Source of the DNA: Paenibacillus sp. SYP-B3998
Lineage (GTDB): Bacteria; Bacillota; Bacilli; Paenibacillales; NBRC-103111
Assembly (NCBI RefSeq): GCF_010820665.1
Contig: NZ_JAAIKC010000016.1
Coordinates: 39,922 to 103,921, forward strand
Length of the DNA stretch: 64,000 nucleotides
Reading direction: 5' to 3'
Position 1 is the stretch's first letter. Each line of letters opens with the position of its first letter. Positions 19,186-28,595 of the stretch are shown here, piece by piece. The notes beneath the pieces are model-generated. The model was not told the DNA's origin. It saw only the letters and a list, made by a program, of their open reading frames with translations, and made no database searches. The position numbers and the translations under genes were made by a program.

Positions 19186-19231
19186 ATTGTAAGTGAGCGG
19201 ATGCGAAATTGTTAGGCACGGTTTTTCAGGT
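19186..19231 (-). promoter_or_regulatory. Box L promoter (copy A) for the GH3-GH30 gene
   Basis: Minus strand: ACCTGAAAAA starting at 19231, then GCCTAACAAT, then -10 TACAAT at 19191-19186, 40 bp from the box start. The -35 region is far from TTGACA, as expected for an activator-dependent promoter. Spacing is identical to the copy at 22.9 kb. Confidence 0.7.
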
Positions 19232-19484
19232 AATGTTATCTATTTTTTAGGTTTTACTTTCCAAAACACTCCCCCATCTTAGAAAAGAGGTATCTCTTTC
19301 CTACATTTTTTGTCCGTTTTTATGATTTTGTTGTACAGTTTTCACATTGGACCCCAAACGGTTAATTTTCTTGTTGCTTGCCATAAGTTTCTTTGTGGCA
19401 TTTTTCAGATTTACTTGTCTGATTTTTAACCTTTTCTTTGTTTCCTCCAGGGTAATCGCTTACGAATTGCGCGCGACCAAGCCC

Positions 19485-19519
19485 ACAAAAAAGAGGCAAG
19501 AATTCATATTCCTACCTCT
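19485..19519 (-). terminator. Terminator of the GH64 gene
   Basis: Minus strand: AGAGGTAGGAAT pairs with ATTCTTGCCTCT (two G-U pairs) around a 4-nt loop, then TTTTTTG. Confidence 0.75.
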
Positions 19520-19573
19520 GAAGCGTTCTAACAAACGAGAGAAGATCGATGATCAGCCAAGAGTAATGCTACA

Positions 19574-22246
19574 TTACCATCCAACCCTAATAATTAATCC
19601 TTTCGGATTGCCAACTTCCAGATAAGCAGCTTGATTGTTGACATCGTCATAAGCAAAGCCATAGGCTAATCCATTAATACCGTAAGTATGCCAAAATTTT
19701 GAATAGTAATTGGCTGGAGCAGCTTGATAATAATTGCCAACATTATTCCAATTGCTATCTGTAAAGACATGTCTATTGATTGCAGCACAAGTTTGAGCAT
19801 TGGTTAAAGCTCCATCGCATCTGAGAATATCCTGTGTGGAATAGCTGGAATAACCGGAAAAGTAAGTAGAATTAGCGCCGCCTGGGGCAAAAGAACCGTG
19901 AATTGGAGCAATAACCCGGTAAGGAGCTTGAACGGTGCCTAGCGATTTAAATGCAGAAGGCATTTCATTGGCGAATTTAGCAAATAAGCCGGAACGGGTT
20001 TCAACTTCCAATTCGCCAACGGTATGGTCGTAATTTCCGGCTGCATTGACTAGTCTGTGTTGAACAGGGAAGCCGAACATATCAACCCTTGTCGTGTTTC
20101 CATGATATCCAGTTGCGTCAACTGTAAATTCGATAAAGTCAAAATATACATTCAAATTCGGGTCTGCGGGGTTATTAATATCGGGTCCGGCAAATCCGCT
20201 ATCATACGTTTTAATGTAACATTCAGTGGCTACACAAAGGAACATTCTACCTGATGTTATTCTCGGCATACTTACCCACGATGCATCACTTATTTTGTGA
20301 TAGAAGTTTGCATAGTTAACGCCATTTTTCGTTAAATGTCCGGGTGCATCATTAAGTGCCAGTGAAACAGGCTGTAAATTTCCATTTATATCCAAATAAC
20401 TCCATTTTCCATTTGTGGGATTTATCCCAAGAACCCCCCAATAGACCTGACTATCCGGATAAGCTCCGTTTGTTCCGTTCATAACCTTAAGCGATATTAC
20501 ACCGCTTCCGCTTGGCGCTGGTATTGAAGAGCCCGGTATGGAGTATATGGAAGGCGATGATGGTGTTGAAGCAGTCGTGAAGTCCAACCAGTTGATATTA
20601 AAGCCGCCAGAAGATGCATATACCCGCAGTGTTTGGTTGCCCGCCGGCAATGTAACAGTTGCATTCACGGTTTGCCACGATTGCCATCCGCCAGTATTTG
20701 GAGCATTTGCCGTCGTTAACACTTGGCCAGAAGCATTTCTTATTTGAAGCTGACCTGTCGCATTGGGGCTGGCTACTCTGAATCCAACGGTATAAGTCCC
20801 TGCGTTTTGGACATTTACATCATAATCCATCCAACTCTCTGTATGAATCCACCCTACATTCAAGCCTCCTCCTGTATCAGTTGTTGTCTCTGTCTGAACG
20901 TCAAATTTAGCGCTGTAGCTTTCAGCTTCAATCTTCCCAGGAATAACTCCGCCACTTGATGTATCTTTCAAAGACTCACCGGTAAACGGATTGTACCGAG
21001 CGATGGCAATGATAAGCCATCCGGTGCTTGAAACACAGTTTTCCTGGTTCATTTTCCAATAGTTATTGTTCGAACCTTTTAGAGAGTAAGGCAATCCACC
21101 AAGTAAAGATCCGCTCGTACCTTGTTTTTTGATTAATTCATCCAAAATGGCGTTTGCCTTGGCCATATTGCCGTTCATGAAATGTGCCGTGGACATGAAT
21201 GTGGAACCTTCGAACCAAATATCCGAGCATTTATTACCGTTCGGCTGTCCGGTTGGCGTCAATGCTGCGGCACAATCATATTGCCAATCGAAATCATAAG
21301 CAGTCATCATGTTGATGCCATCATAATCTAACGTATGTACATATTTAGGATCTGTTGTAGTTCCTGTACCGTTGGCATTATCGACATAAGCAAGCGACTT
21401 TTTATAATCCCTTGTTCCTGTTAAGCCTAATGAAAGGACGCCCCAAGGGTTAACATCCAATGGCACACTTGGATCAAGCAGATTCGTATTGTTTTTCCAT
21501 CCGCCGTTCCATCGTTTAAGTGTGTCGTTCCATACGACGTTATCTAAGAAATTTTTAACTCCGGTAGCTGCACTGTTGTAGGTCGTCGTACGATCTTGGA
21601 ACACATTTGCATAATATTTCAACACATTGTACATGTCTTGGTTATGCTCAGTGGAAGTCCATACTTCATCAGTCCATGTATTAGGAACATCCCATTGCGT
21701 CCTGCCTCCCGAAATACCGCCATTCGCTTTCTGAAATGTAACTGCCCAATCCAGTGCTTTCTTAGCATTAGGTTGGAAGCGCGTATCCCCATATTTCTTC
21801 TCATAGGTCATATAGGCCATAACCATCCAGGCCACTGGACCAACATGTTTGCGGATTTCTTCGCCGAAACCGTTGTTCCACCAGTAAGAGTTAATCCATG
21901 ATCCATCAGAATCTTGGAATTGAGACATTTTGGTTAAAACTTTTTCCGCTCTGACGCGATCATCCTTGAGCATGAACGAAATCGCCGCTACACCCTGATC
22001 ATAAGTGTAAGCAATTTGTCTGCGATTCGTCGCATCCCACCAATCGTCAAAACTATCCACCATACCATCGCCTGCTGTACCTATAGTTAGATCCTGCTGC
22101 GCCTTTAACCAAGAGTAAGCCCTATCAGAGGCCAAAGCATAATCTGCCGCAGCACTTACACTTGCCAAAGGAACTATCAATTGGACGAGCATCATCATAG
22201 CCAAAAGAACAACAGAGATGCATTTAAACTTCTTTTTAATAAACAT
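19574..22246 (-). CDS. Secreted beta-1,3-glucanase: unassigned helical N-domain + CBM6 + GH64
   Basis: 890 residues. ATG 22246 is chosen because AAGGAG is 7 nt upstream. Signal peptide to about residue 38. The N-domain (about 40-440) has repeated Trp/Tyr-rich helical hairpins (YDQGVAAISFMLKDD, HVGPVAWMVMAYMTY, LDVNPWGVLSLG, IWFEGS), the look of an (alpha/alpha)6 toroid glycosidase, but I cannot name its family. CBM6 follows at about 450-575 (IEAESYSAKF, FNINWLDF), then a Ser/Pro linker and GH64 (about 600-890, from VISLKVMNGTN to LIIRVGW), whose family makes laminaripentaose from beta-1,3-glucan. It lies downstream of an SLH fragment and may share the box L promoter at 22.9 kb. Confidence 0.88.
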   Translation of the reverse strand: MFIKKKFKCISVVLLAMMMLVQLIVPLASVSAAADYALASDRAYSWLKAQQDLTIGTAGDGMVDSFDDWWDATNRRQIAYTYDQGVAAISFMLKDDRVRAEKVLTKMSQFQDSDGSWINSYWWNNGFGEEIRKHVGPVAWMVMAYMTYEKKYGDTRFQPNAKKALDWAVTFQKANGGISGGRTQWDVPNTWTDEVWTSTEHNQDMYNVLKYYANVFQDRTTTYNSAATGVKNFLDNVVWNDTLKRWNGGWKNNTNLLDPSVPLDVNPWGVLSLGLTGTRDYKKSLAYVDNANGTGTTTDPKYVHTLDYDGINMMTAYDFDWQYDCAAALTPTGQPNGNKCSDIWFEGSTFMSTAHFMNGNMAKANAILDELIKKQGTSGSLLGGLPYSLKGSNNNYWKMNQENCVSSTGWLIIAIARYNPFTGESLKDTSSGGVIPGKIEAESYSAKFDVQTETTTDTGGGLNVGWIHTESWMDYDVNVQNAGTYTVGFRVASPNATGQLQIRNASGQVLTTANAPNTGGWQSWQTVNATVTLPAGNQTLRVYASSGGFNINWLDFTTASTPSSPSIYSIPGSSIPAPSGSGVISLKVMNGTNGAYPDSQVYWGVLGINPTNGKWSYLDINGNLQPVSLALNDAPGHLTKNGVNYANFYHKISDASWVSMPRITSGRMFLCVATECYIKTYDSGFAGPDINNPADPNLNVYFDFIEFTVDATGYHGNTTRVDMFGFPVQHRLVNAAGNYDHTVGELEVETRSGLFAKFANEMPSAFKSLGTVQAPYRVIAPIHGSFAPGGANSTYFSGYSSYSTQDILRCDGALTNAQTCAAINRHVFTDSNWNNVGNYYQAAPANYYSKFWHTYGINGLAYGFAYDDVNNQAAYLEVGNPKGLIIRVGW

Positions 22247-22392
22247 ATACACGCTCCTTATCAAGATAAATACAGTGCATTTGCCTTATCTATACCTCCA
22301 TAACCTGAGACCTTGATTTATTACCGAAAATCGGTTTATAGCAAATCCCTCACCCCCATTCAGAATGTCCAATTGTGATCGTTGACGCAAAC

Positions 22393-22875
22393 TCATAGAT
22401 ATAGGGTGCACCGGTCACAGTCCACATTGATAAGCTTGCCCAGATCTGCATTCGCAGTCTTTTCAGGTCTATAGGTGTGATATTCGAAACCTTCTATGTA
22501 TCCTTTCGCGACAAGGGCCTGAATCGCTGCAGTTGCTTCCTTGCACACGTTATCAGGATCAATAAAATTGGATACGCTTCCAAAACGATCTTTATGAAAG
22601 TGATAGACAGCTTCCAAAGCTATCGTCGCTTCGGCTCTGCTTAGAGGATCCGCTGCAAGTGATTTGTTCTCTGCATCCAGTTGGAAATAACCTGCGGCTA
22701 AAGCTTTGCGCAATGTAATATCCTCATACCCTTGAAGAATCCCCAACTCGTTCCAACGAAGGATCTGTTCCGCAGCCCAATGATTGGATGCCAAATCACT
22801 AAATGCATGAGTCGGTTCATGTACCAATGTCAATTCAAGCAGCTTGTTGCTCGAATTGCTTTTCAATAATAGCAA
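22393..22875 (-). pseudogene. SLH-domain protein fragment
   Basis: About 160 residues with two SLH repeats (FSDLASNHWAAEQILRWNE and a second around AATAAIQALVAKGYIEGF). No signal peptide, TTG as only start, and no ribosome-binding site, so it cannot be anchored as it stands; probably a remnant of a larger surface protein whose 5' part was deleted between promoter and SLH. It sits directly after box L copy B and before the GH64 gene with no terminator between. Confidence 0.6.
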
Positions 22876-22908
22876 ACAAAATATGGGATAGTCCTAGATC
22901 TTGACTAT

Positions 22909-22954
22909 ATTGTAAAACAGCCGAGCTTTCATTGTTAGGCCGCATTTTTCAGGT
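22909..22954 (-). promoter_or_regulatory. Box L promoter (copy B) before SLH fragment and GH64
   Basis: Minus strand: ACCTGAAAAA starting at 22954, GCCTAACAAT ten bases on, -10 TACAAT at 22914-22909, 40 bp from the box start. Matches copy A in both sequence blocks and spacing. Confidence 0.7.
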
Positions 22955-23070
22955 ATGGTAGTAATTTTTCTAAGTATGTGTATATTTAGTATCCATGTAC
23001 TTGTACTGATACATATGGAGTCTTTTTCCTATGCATTATTTCATCTGCCCCCCCTGAAAAGGGTTATAAA

Positions 23071-23125
23071 AGTGTTAATACGGTAACCAAAATTATAGCG
23101 TTAGTAGGTCTATCTTTCCTATAAT
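23071..23125 (+). promoter_or_regulatory. Box C promoter for the GH5-GH6 cellulase pair
   Basis: AGTGTTAATACGGTAAC starts at 23071 and the -10 TATAAT starts at 23120, exactly 49 bp on. The same spacing occurs before importer 1, kinase 1 and the GH5-ricin gene. Confidence 0.7.
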
Positions 23126-23401
23126 GGGCTCACACTCAAATAAATGATACTCCAATCCACAGCATCCCCTTCTTGTACTACTCAAGTCTACTCACCCATT
23201 CCGATTTCTTTTTGAAGTCGTCATTGAACAATCGATTCCCCCCTTTCCAAAAGAGACCATAGCGACAGCTCATGTTTGTTTTGCCATTCCGATTGAAAGG
23301 AAGTGATAAAAGAAACATTTCGGCTGGAAAGGAGGCGATCCAAATGTAGAACCTGTGAAAATTCCCTTGATCCTATTATTAAATAGAGAGGTTGGGAACA
23401 G

Positions 23402-25282
23402 ATGAAAAGAAAAGTATGGAGATTCGCGCTAATTATTTCTCTTATTGTAGGTGCATTGGGCTCTGGGTTCCAGGTATCCGCGGACGGTCCGAATTATTAT
23501 CACACCAACGGTAACCGGATTGTGGATTCTGGCGGCAAGGCCGCCACTTTTAACGGTGTTAGCTGGTTTGGATTTGAGACGTCGAATTTCACGCCGCACG
23601 GATTGTGGACTCGTTCGATGGACAGCTTACTCGATCAACTGAAGGATAAAGGGTACAATCTGCTGCGTATCCCTTACACCAATGAGATGTTTCTGCCAAG
23701 TAAGATGCCTAACGGCATCGATTATTCGAAAAACCCCGATCTGCAGGGGCTGACGCCTATACAAATCCTCGACAAACTGATTGAAAAGGCGGGCACAAGG
23801 AAAATGAAGGTGTTCCTGGACCGCCATCGTCCGACATCCGCTGAACAAACGGAACTGTGGTACACTTCAACAGTTTCAGAGACGACCTGGGTGGAAGACT
23901 GGAAGATGCTTGCGCAGCGTTATACGGGCAACGATACGGTAATCGGGGCAGATCTGCATAACGAGCCTCACGGAAACGCTTGTTGGGGCTGCGGAGATTC
24001 GACTCGCGATTGGCGTTTGGCCGCCGAACGTGCCGGCAATGCCATATTAAGCGTTAACTCGAATTGGCTGATCATCGTCGAAGGCGTAAGTTCTAATGTC
24101 CAGGGTCAAACCGGCAACTACTGGTGGGGCGGCAACCTGAAAGGGGTGCAGAATGATCCGGTACGCTTAACTATAGCGAATCGTATCGTATATTCTCCCC
24201 ACGATTACGGTCCTGGAGTAGCCAGTCAACCTTGGTTCTCTGATCCGACATTCCCTAATAACATGCCAAACATTTGGGATACGTATTGGGGATACATTCA
24301 CAAAAACAACATTGCGCCGATTCTCGTCGGCGAATTCGGCGGTCGAAGCGTCGATACGACGTCCACGGAAGGCAAATGGCAAAATGCGTTGGTCGATTAT
24401 ATTAAAGTGAACGACTTGTATTGGACGTATTGGTGCATCAATCCGAATAGCGGTGATACCGGCGGACTGTTGCAGGATGATTGGGTCACCTGGAATCAAC
24501 CGAAACAAGACATGCTTAACCGTCTGATGGAAGCGCTCCCTAATCCGGTGATTCCATCGGTTCCGACGAGCTTGGTCGCTACGTCTGGCAACGCGCAAAC
24601 CACGCTGAACTGGACAGCTTCGACCAGTGCGACAAGCTACAACGTCAAACGTGCAACGACAAGCGGCGGTCCGTATACGGCGGTGGCGACCGGGGTTAGT
24701 GGAACGAGCTACGCCAACACCGGCTTGACCAATGGCACGACTTACTATTACGTCGTAAGCGCAGTGAATATCGCAGGAGAAAGCCCGAACTCCTCGCAAG
24801 TGAGCGTGACGCCGCAGGGAACGCCGCCTACAAGCTATCTGGCGGTGCAGTACCGAGCAGCGGACACGAACATCAATGACAACCAGATCAAGCCTCATTT
24901 CAACATCAAGAATAACGGTACAACCGCCGTTAATTTAAGCGACCTCAGCATCCGTTACTACTTTACGAAAGATGGCACTCAAGCGATGAACTCATGGATC
25001 GATTGGGCGCAGGTCGGCGGCGCTAATATCCAAAGAACGTTCGTCAGCACGACCGGTACCAATACGGACACGTATGTCGAGCTCAGCTTTACCTCAGGAG
25101 TCGGGTCGATTCCGGCAGGCGGACAGTCCGGTGATATCCAACTTCGAATGTCCAAAACTGATTGGTCGAACTTTAACGAATCGAACGACTACTCGTTCGA
25201 TGGAGCGAAGACGTCGTATACGAACTGGGACAAAGTGACGCTCTTTCAGAACGGCACTCTTGTCTGGGGGATTCAGCCTTAA
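23402..25282 (+). CDS. Secreted endoglucanase: GH5 + FN3 + CBM3
   Basis: 626 residues, cutting internal beta-1,4 bonds of cellulose outside the cell. Signal peptide about 1-27; GH5 barrel about 30-380 with FNGVSWFG, acid/base LHNEPHG (Glu188) and nucleophile VGEFGG (Glu311); one FN3 at about 388-472; a C-terminal CBM3 at about 478-626 (LAVQYRAADTN to LVWGIQP) for crystalline cellulose. AGAGGTTGGG lies before the ATG. No terminator separates it from the GH6 gene 118 bp on, so the two are likely cotranscribed from the box C promoter. Confidence 0.95.
   Translation: MKRKVWRFALIISLIVGALGSGFQVSADGPNYYHTNGNRIVDSGGKAATFNGVSWFGFETSNFTPHGLWTRSMDSLLDQLKDKGYNLLRIPYTNEMFLPSKMPNGIDYSKNPDLQGLTPIQILDKLIEKAGTRKMKVFLDRHRPTSAEQTELWYTSTVSETTWVEDWKMLAQRYTGNDTVIGADLHNEPHGNACWGCGDSTRDWRLAAERAGNAILSVNSNWLIIVEGVSSNVQGQTGNYWWGGNLKGVQNDPVRLTIANRIVYSPHDYGPGVASQPWFSDPTFPNNMPNIWDTYWGYIHKNNIAPILVGEFGGRSVDTTSTEGKWQNALVDYIKVNDLYWTYWCINPNSGDTGGLLQDDWVTWNQPKQDMLNRLMEALPNPVIPSVPTSLVATSGNAQTTLNWTASTSATSYNVKRATTSGGPYTAVATGVSGTSYANTGLTNGTTYYYVVSAVNIAGESPNSSQVSVTPQGTPPTSYLAVQYRAADTNINDNQIKPHFNIKNNGTTAVNLSDLSIRYYFTKDGTQAMNSWIDWAQVGGANIQRTFVSTTGTNTDTYVELSFTSGVGSIPAGGQSGDIQLRMSKTDWSNFNESNDYSFDGAKTSYTNWDKVTLFQNGTLVWGIQP
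24759..25282 (+). repeat. FN3 end plus CBM3, DNA repeat copy 1
   Basis: Nearly identical at the DNA level to 27307-27830; only scattered single-base changes are seen across about 520 bp, far closer than the catalytic parts. Confidence 0.85.
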
Positions 25283-25400
25283 ACCATTATCCTCAACATT
25301 CTAAGGACGTTCGATACCCCGGGCGGACAGTTCGGCAATATTTGCACCAGATAGCAAGATCAATTGGTAGAATTTGAGCGAATACAAAGGAGTTGAAACA

Positions 25401-27830
25401 ATGACAATTGCTCTACCTAAACCTAAAAGCACCTCGATCCTTATCCTGATCTTAGCGCTGGTTATAAACATTCTCATACCTTTTGGAAGCAATAACAGCT
25501 TTGCAGCTGAAGCACACGTTAATAACCCGTTCCTGGGTGCGACAGCGTATGTGAGCCCCGACTACGCTGCATTGATCGATACGTCGATCGCGCAGGTTAG
25601 CGACAGCACACTGATTGCGAAGATGCAGATGGTCAAGTCGTACCCGACAGCCGTATGGCTTGACCGTATTGCGGCGATTCAAGGTGGTGCGGCGAACGGA
25701 GGACGCAAGAGCCTGTCAGAGACTATGGATGCTGTGCTAGCGCAAAAGAACAGTAGCACACCGATCACTACAACGTTCGTCATCTATGACTTGCCGGGTC
25801 GAGACTGCCATGCTTTGGCATCGAACGGAGAGCTTCCGCTAACTCAGGCGGGTCTGCAGACGTACAAGACACAATACATCGACGCGATCGCCAGTGTGTT
25901 CTCCGACTCGAAATACCAAAACATCCGGATTGTAACGGTGATCGAACCGGACTCATTGCCGAACCTCGTAACGAACTTGAGTGATCCGGAGTGTGCACAG
26001 GCAAACTCTACTAACATCTACCGGGATGCGACACAATATGCACTGAATAAGCTCCATGCGATCCCGAACGTGTACACCTACATGGACATCGGGCACTCCG
26101 GTTGGCTTGGCTGGGATTCTAACCGTCAGTCTGCTATTGACCTCTTTACCAATGTGGTAACGGGGACTACGGCCGGGCTGGCAAGCGTCGACGGCTTCAT
26201 CACCGACACGGCGAACACCACCCCGTTAGATGAGCCCTTCCTGTCTGATCCGAACTTGACAATCAGCGGGCAGCAGCTAAGGTCCGCGAATTACTATCAG
26301 TGGAATCCGTACTTCGATGAGGCGGACTTTACAGCGGCGTTATACGCCGGTTTCGTGGCGAATGGCTGGCCGACCAGCCTTGGCTTCCTGATCGACACCT
26401 CACGCAACGGATGGGGTGGGCCGGGCCGGCCGACCGGGGCGAACGGCACTAACGTTAACGACTATGCCAATTCCGGGCGTATCGACAAGCGTTTTCACCG
26501 CGGAAATTGGTGTAACCCTTCCGGTGCAGGTATGGGGCAACCGCCGACGGTAGCGCCCGCAGGATACCCAGCATCGCACCTCGACGCGTTCGTGTGGGTG
26601 AAGCCACCAGGCGAGTCGGATGGCTCAAGCTCATACATTCCGAATAATGAGGGCAAGGGTTTTGACAGAATGTGTGATCCGACTTACACGAACGAAAATG
26701 GCTCGCCGACGGGCGCGTTGCCGGGTGCTCCGTTATCAGGCCACTGGTTCCACAACCAGTTCGTACAGCTCGTACAGAATGCCTATCCGGCAATCCCTGG
26801 CAACGGCAACAATCCGACGGTTCCAGCGGCTCCGACCGTCTTGACAGCAACAGCTGGCAACGCGCAAGTCGAGCTGAGCTGGATAGCTTCGAACGGTGCG
26901 ACGAGCTACAACGTCAAACGCGCAACGACAAGCGGTGGTCCGTATACGACGGTGGCGACCGGGATTAGCGGAACGAGCTACACCAACACCGGCTTGACCA
27001 ACGGCACGACTTACTATTACGTCGTAAGCGCAGCGAATAGTGCAGGAGAAAGCCTGAATTCCGCACAAGTGAGCGCGATGCCTCAGTCCGGCGTAACGAT
27101 GCCAGCTACACCGACTGGCCTAATCGCTACGCCGGGCAATACGCAAGCAGCGCTAAGCTGGACAGCTTCGAACGGTGCGACGAGCTACAACGTCAATCGC
27201 GCAACAACAAGTAGCGGTCCCTATACGACGGTGGCGACCGGGATTAGCGGAACGAGCTACACCAACACCGGCTTGACCAACGGCACGACTTACTATTACG
27301 TCGTAAGCGCAGTGAATATCGCAGGAGAAAGCCCGAACTCCTCGCAAGTGAGCGTGACGCCGCAGGGAACGCCGCCTACGAGCAATCTGTCGGTGCAGTA
27401 CCGAGCAGCGGACACGAACATCAATGACAACCAGATCAAGCCTCATTTCAACATCAAGAATAACGGTACAACCGCCGTTCTTTTAAGCGACCTCAGCATC
27501 CGTTACTACTTTACGAAAGATGGCACTCAAGCGATGAACTCATGGGTCGATTGGGCGCAGGTCGGCGGTGCTAATATCCAAAGAACGTTCGTCAGCACGA
27601 CTGGCACCAATTCGGACACGTATGTCGAGCTCAGTTTTACCTCAGGAGCCGGGTCGATTCCGGCAGGCGGACAGTCCGGCGATATCCAACTCCGGATGTC
27701 CAAAACCGATTGGTCGAACTTTAACGAATCGAACGACTACTCGTTCGATGGAACGAAGACGTCGTATACGAACTGGGACAAAGTGACGCTCTTCCAGAAC
27801 GGCACTCTTGTCTGGGGGATTCAGCCTTAA
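25401..27830 (+). CDS. Secreted cellobiohydrolase: GH6 + two FN3 + CBM3
   Basis: 809 residues from ATG 25401, which has AAAGGAG 8 nt upstream. Signal peptide to about residue 36 (SFAAEA). The GH6 domain (about 40-470) shows YDLPGRDC (acid Asp), IEPDSLPN, YMDIGHSGWLGW, ITDTANTTP, IDTSRNGWGGPGRP and FVWVKPPGESDGSS, the set for exo-acting enzymes that release cellobiose from cellulose non-reducing ends. Two FN3 repeats (about 478-560, 570-650) and a CBM3 (about 660-809) follow. Works with the GH5 neighbour in endo/exo synergy. Confidence 0.95.
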   Translation: MTIALPKPKSTSILILILALVINILIPFGSNNSFAAEAHVNNPFLGATAYVSPDYAALIDTSIAQVSDSTLIAKMQMVKSYPTAVWLDRIAAIQGGAANGGRKSLSETMDAVLAQKNSSTPITTTFVIYDLPGRDCHALASNGELPLTQAGLQTYKTQYIDAIASVFSDSKYQNIRIVTVIEPDSLPNLVTNLSDPECAQANSTNIYRDATQYALNKLHAIPNVYTYMDIGHSGWLGWDSNRQSAIDLFTNVVTGTTAGLASVDGFITDTANTTPLDEPFLSDPNLTISGQQLRSANYYQWNPYFDEADFTAALYAGFVANGWPTSLGFLIDTSRNGWGGPGRPTGANGTNVNDYANSGRIDKRFHRGNWCNPSGAGMGQPPTVAPAGYPASHLDAFVWVKPPGESDGSSSYIPNNEGKGFDRMCDPTYTNENGSPTGALPGAPLSGHWFHNQFVQLVQNAYPAIPGNGNNPTVPAAPTVLTATAGNAQVELSWIASNGATSYNVKRATTSGGPYTTVATGISGTSYTNTGLTNGTTYYYVVSAANSAGESLNSAQVSAMPQSGVTMPATPTGLIATPGNTQAALSWTASNGATSYNVNRATTSSGPYTTVATGISGTSYTNTGLTNGTTYYYVVSAVNIAGESPNSSQVSVTPQGTPPTSNLSVQYRAADTNINDNQIKPHFNIKNNGTTAVLLSDLSIRYYFTKDGTQAMNSWVDWAQVGGANIQRTFVSTTGTNSDTYVELSFTSGAGSIPAGGQSGDIQLRMSKTDWSNFNESNDYSFDGTKTSYTNWDKVTLFQNGTLVWGIQP
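27307..27830 (+). repeat. FN3 end plus CBM3, DNA repeat copy 2
   Basis: Partner of 24759-25282. The two FN3 modules of this gene (26820-27080 and 27110-27378) are also close repeats of each other and of the GH5 gene's FN3. Confidence 0.85.
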
Positions 27831-27870
27831 TATCCATGAAACACTTCGCTCCTAAATTTGTAACCTTATA

Positions 27871-27908
27871 AGCTGTTTCCTGTGTATTAGACAGGAGACA
27901 GCTTTCTT
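27871..27908 (+). terminator. Terminator of the GH5-GH6 unit
   Basis: AGCTGTTTCCTGT pairs with ACAGGAGACAGCT at 12 of 13 positions, followed by TTTCTTAG. Confidence 0.75.
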
Positions 27909-28093
27909 AGTTATCGTTATAGTCGGTGTTCGCTATATTATTGTATATACTCCTCAATTCGTCTCTGTGCCAACGCGGGGTATGACAACCGTTCCCCATT
28001 TTTGGTTTAGTGTCTGAGCTTAACCAAGCGATCACCTACCGTTGATCTTCAAATACGCGTTGATTCCGCACCTAGAGAAACCAAGTTATGTGT

Positions 28094-28137
28094 AAAAAGG
28101 CACAGTACAATCAGTGAAGAACTGATCGAACTATGCC
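28094..28137 (-). terminator. Terminator of the minus-strand ACP/BtrH island
   Basis: Minus strand: GGCATAGT...ATCAGT pairs with ACTGAT...ACTGTGCC around TTCTT, then CTTTTTA. Confidence 0.7.
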
Positions 28138-28157
28138 GTATAATTTGTTACTAACCG

Positions 28158-28586
28158 TTATACCGTGATCCGATGGGACAATCGATCGATGAAATGCTCC
28201 AAGCGGGAGCTCAAGGCTTCGATGTTTGCCCAACCTTTGGATGCAAGAAGTGTAAACAAGCGTCCCGTGTAAGCTGATCCGCCTTCATCCTGCTGTGAAG
28301 GCAGCGTTCCAGATGTATAAACAATAATGCCTTCTTCAGTGACAGGGTCGTAGAGCAGTCCCTCCTGTATTAACAGGCTGCACACCTCTGTCAAATCGCA
28401 TGACTTATCCAATATCCATTTAAAATACCGTGAAAACAATTTGACGTCGCGACATCTTCCTCTGTGACGGTGGCTCGAATCAGCATGCTTCAACTGCCTT
28501 TTTGGGACGATATGTAAGAAATAATTTCCCGATGCACCTGTTTGGAAAAGAAGGCGATCAAGAAGAGGTAGATGTCGTAGGTTCAC
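28158..28586 (-). CDS. Hypothetical protein, possibly frameshifted
   Basis: A 142-residue frame. The C-terminal 80 residues (WILDKSCDLTEVCSLLIQEGLLYDP onward) look like a genuine soluble protein; the N-terminal part is Arg/His-rich and out of character, while another frame there reads MLIRATVTEEDVATSNCF from an ATG at about 28490. A frameshift near 28.44 kb would join the two. Last gene of the island, before its terminator. No recognised family. Confidence 0.4.
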   Translation of the reverse strand: MNLRHLPLLDRLLFQTGASGNYFLHIVPKRQLKHADSSHRHRGRCRDVKLFSRYFKWILDKSCDLTEVCSLLIQEGLLYDPVTEEGIIVYTSGTLPSQQDEGGSAYTGRLFTLLASKGWANIEALSSRLEHFIDRLSHRITV

Positions 28587-28595
28587 TCTGTACCC

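Larger units (their letters stand above)
19052..19573. other. Regulatory/intergenic stretch between the two giant glucanase genes
   Basis: 522 bp holding the GH3-GH30 promoter (19186-19231) and the terminator of the GH64 gene (19485-19519). A plus-strand frame at 19347-19625 has no ribosome-binding site and is not accepted. Confidence 0.6.
22876..23401. other. Divergent regulatory region between the GH64 unit and the cellulase pair
   Basis: 526 bp with two activator-type promoters pointing away from each other: box L (22909-22954, minus) and box C (23071-23125, plus). A leader of about 275 nt separates the plus-strand -10 from the GH5 start. Confidence 0.65.

Noticed and set aside
19347..19625. 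92-codon plus frame between the giant genes
   Set aside because: Overlaps the GH64 terminator and 3' end; no ribosome-binding site.
24167..24898. Long antisense frames opposite the GH5 and GH6 FN3 modules
   Set aside because: They recur wherever the FN3-CBM3 DNA repeats occur, so they are a by-product of codon usage.
26820..27378. Regular repeats that might suggest a CRISPR or satellite
   Set aside because: They are in-frame FN3 modules of about 88 codons, not short palindromic repeats.
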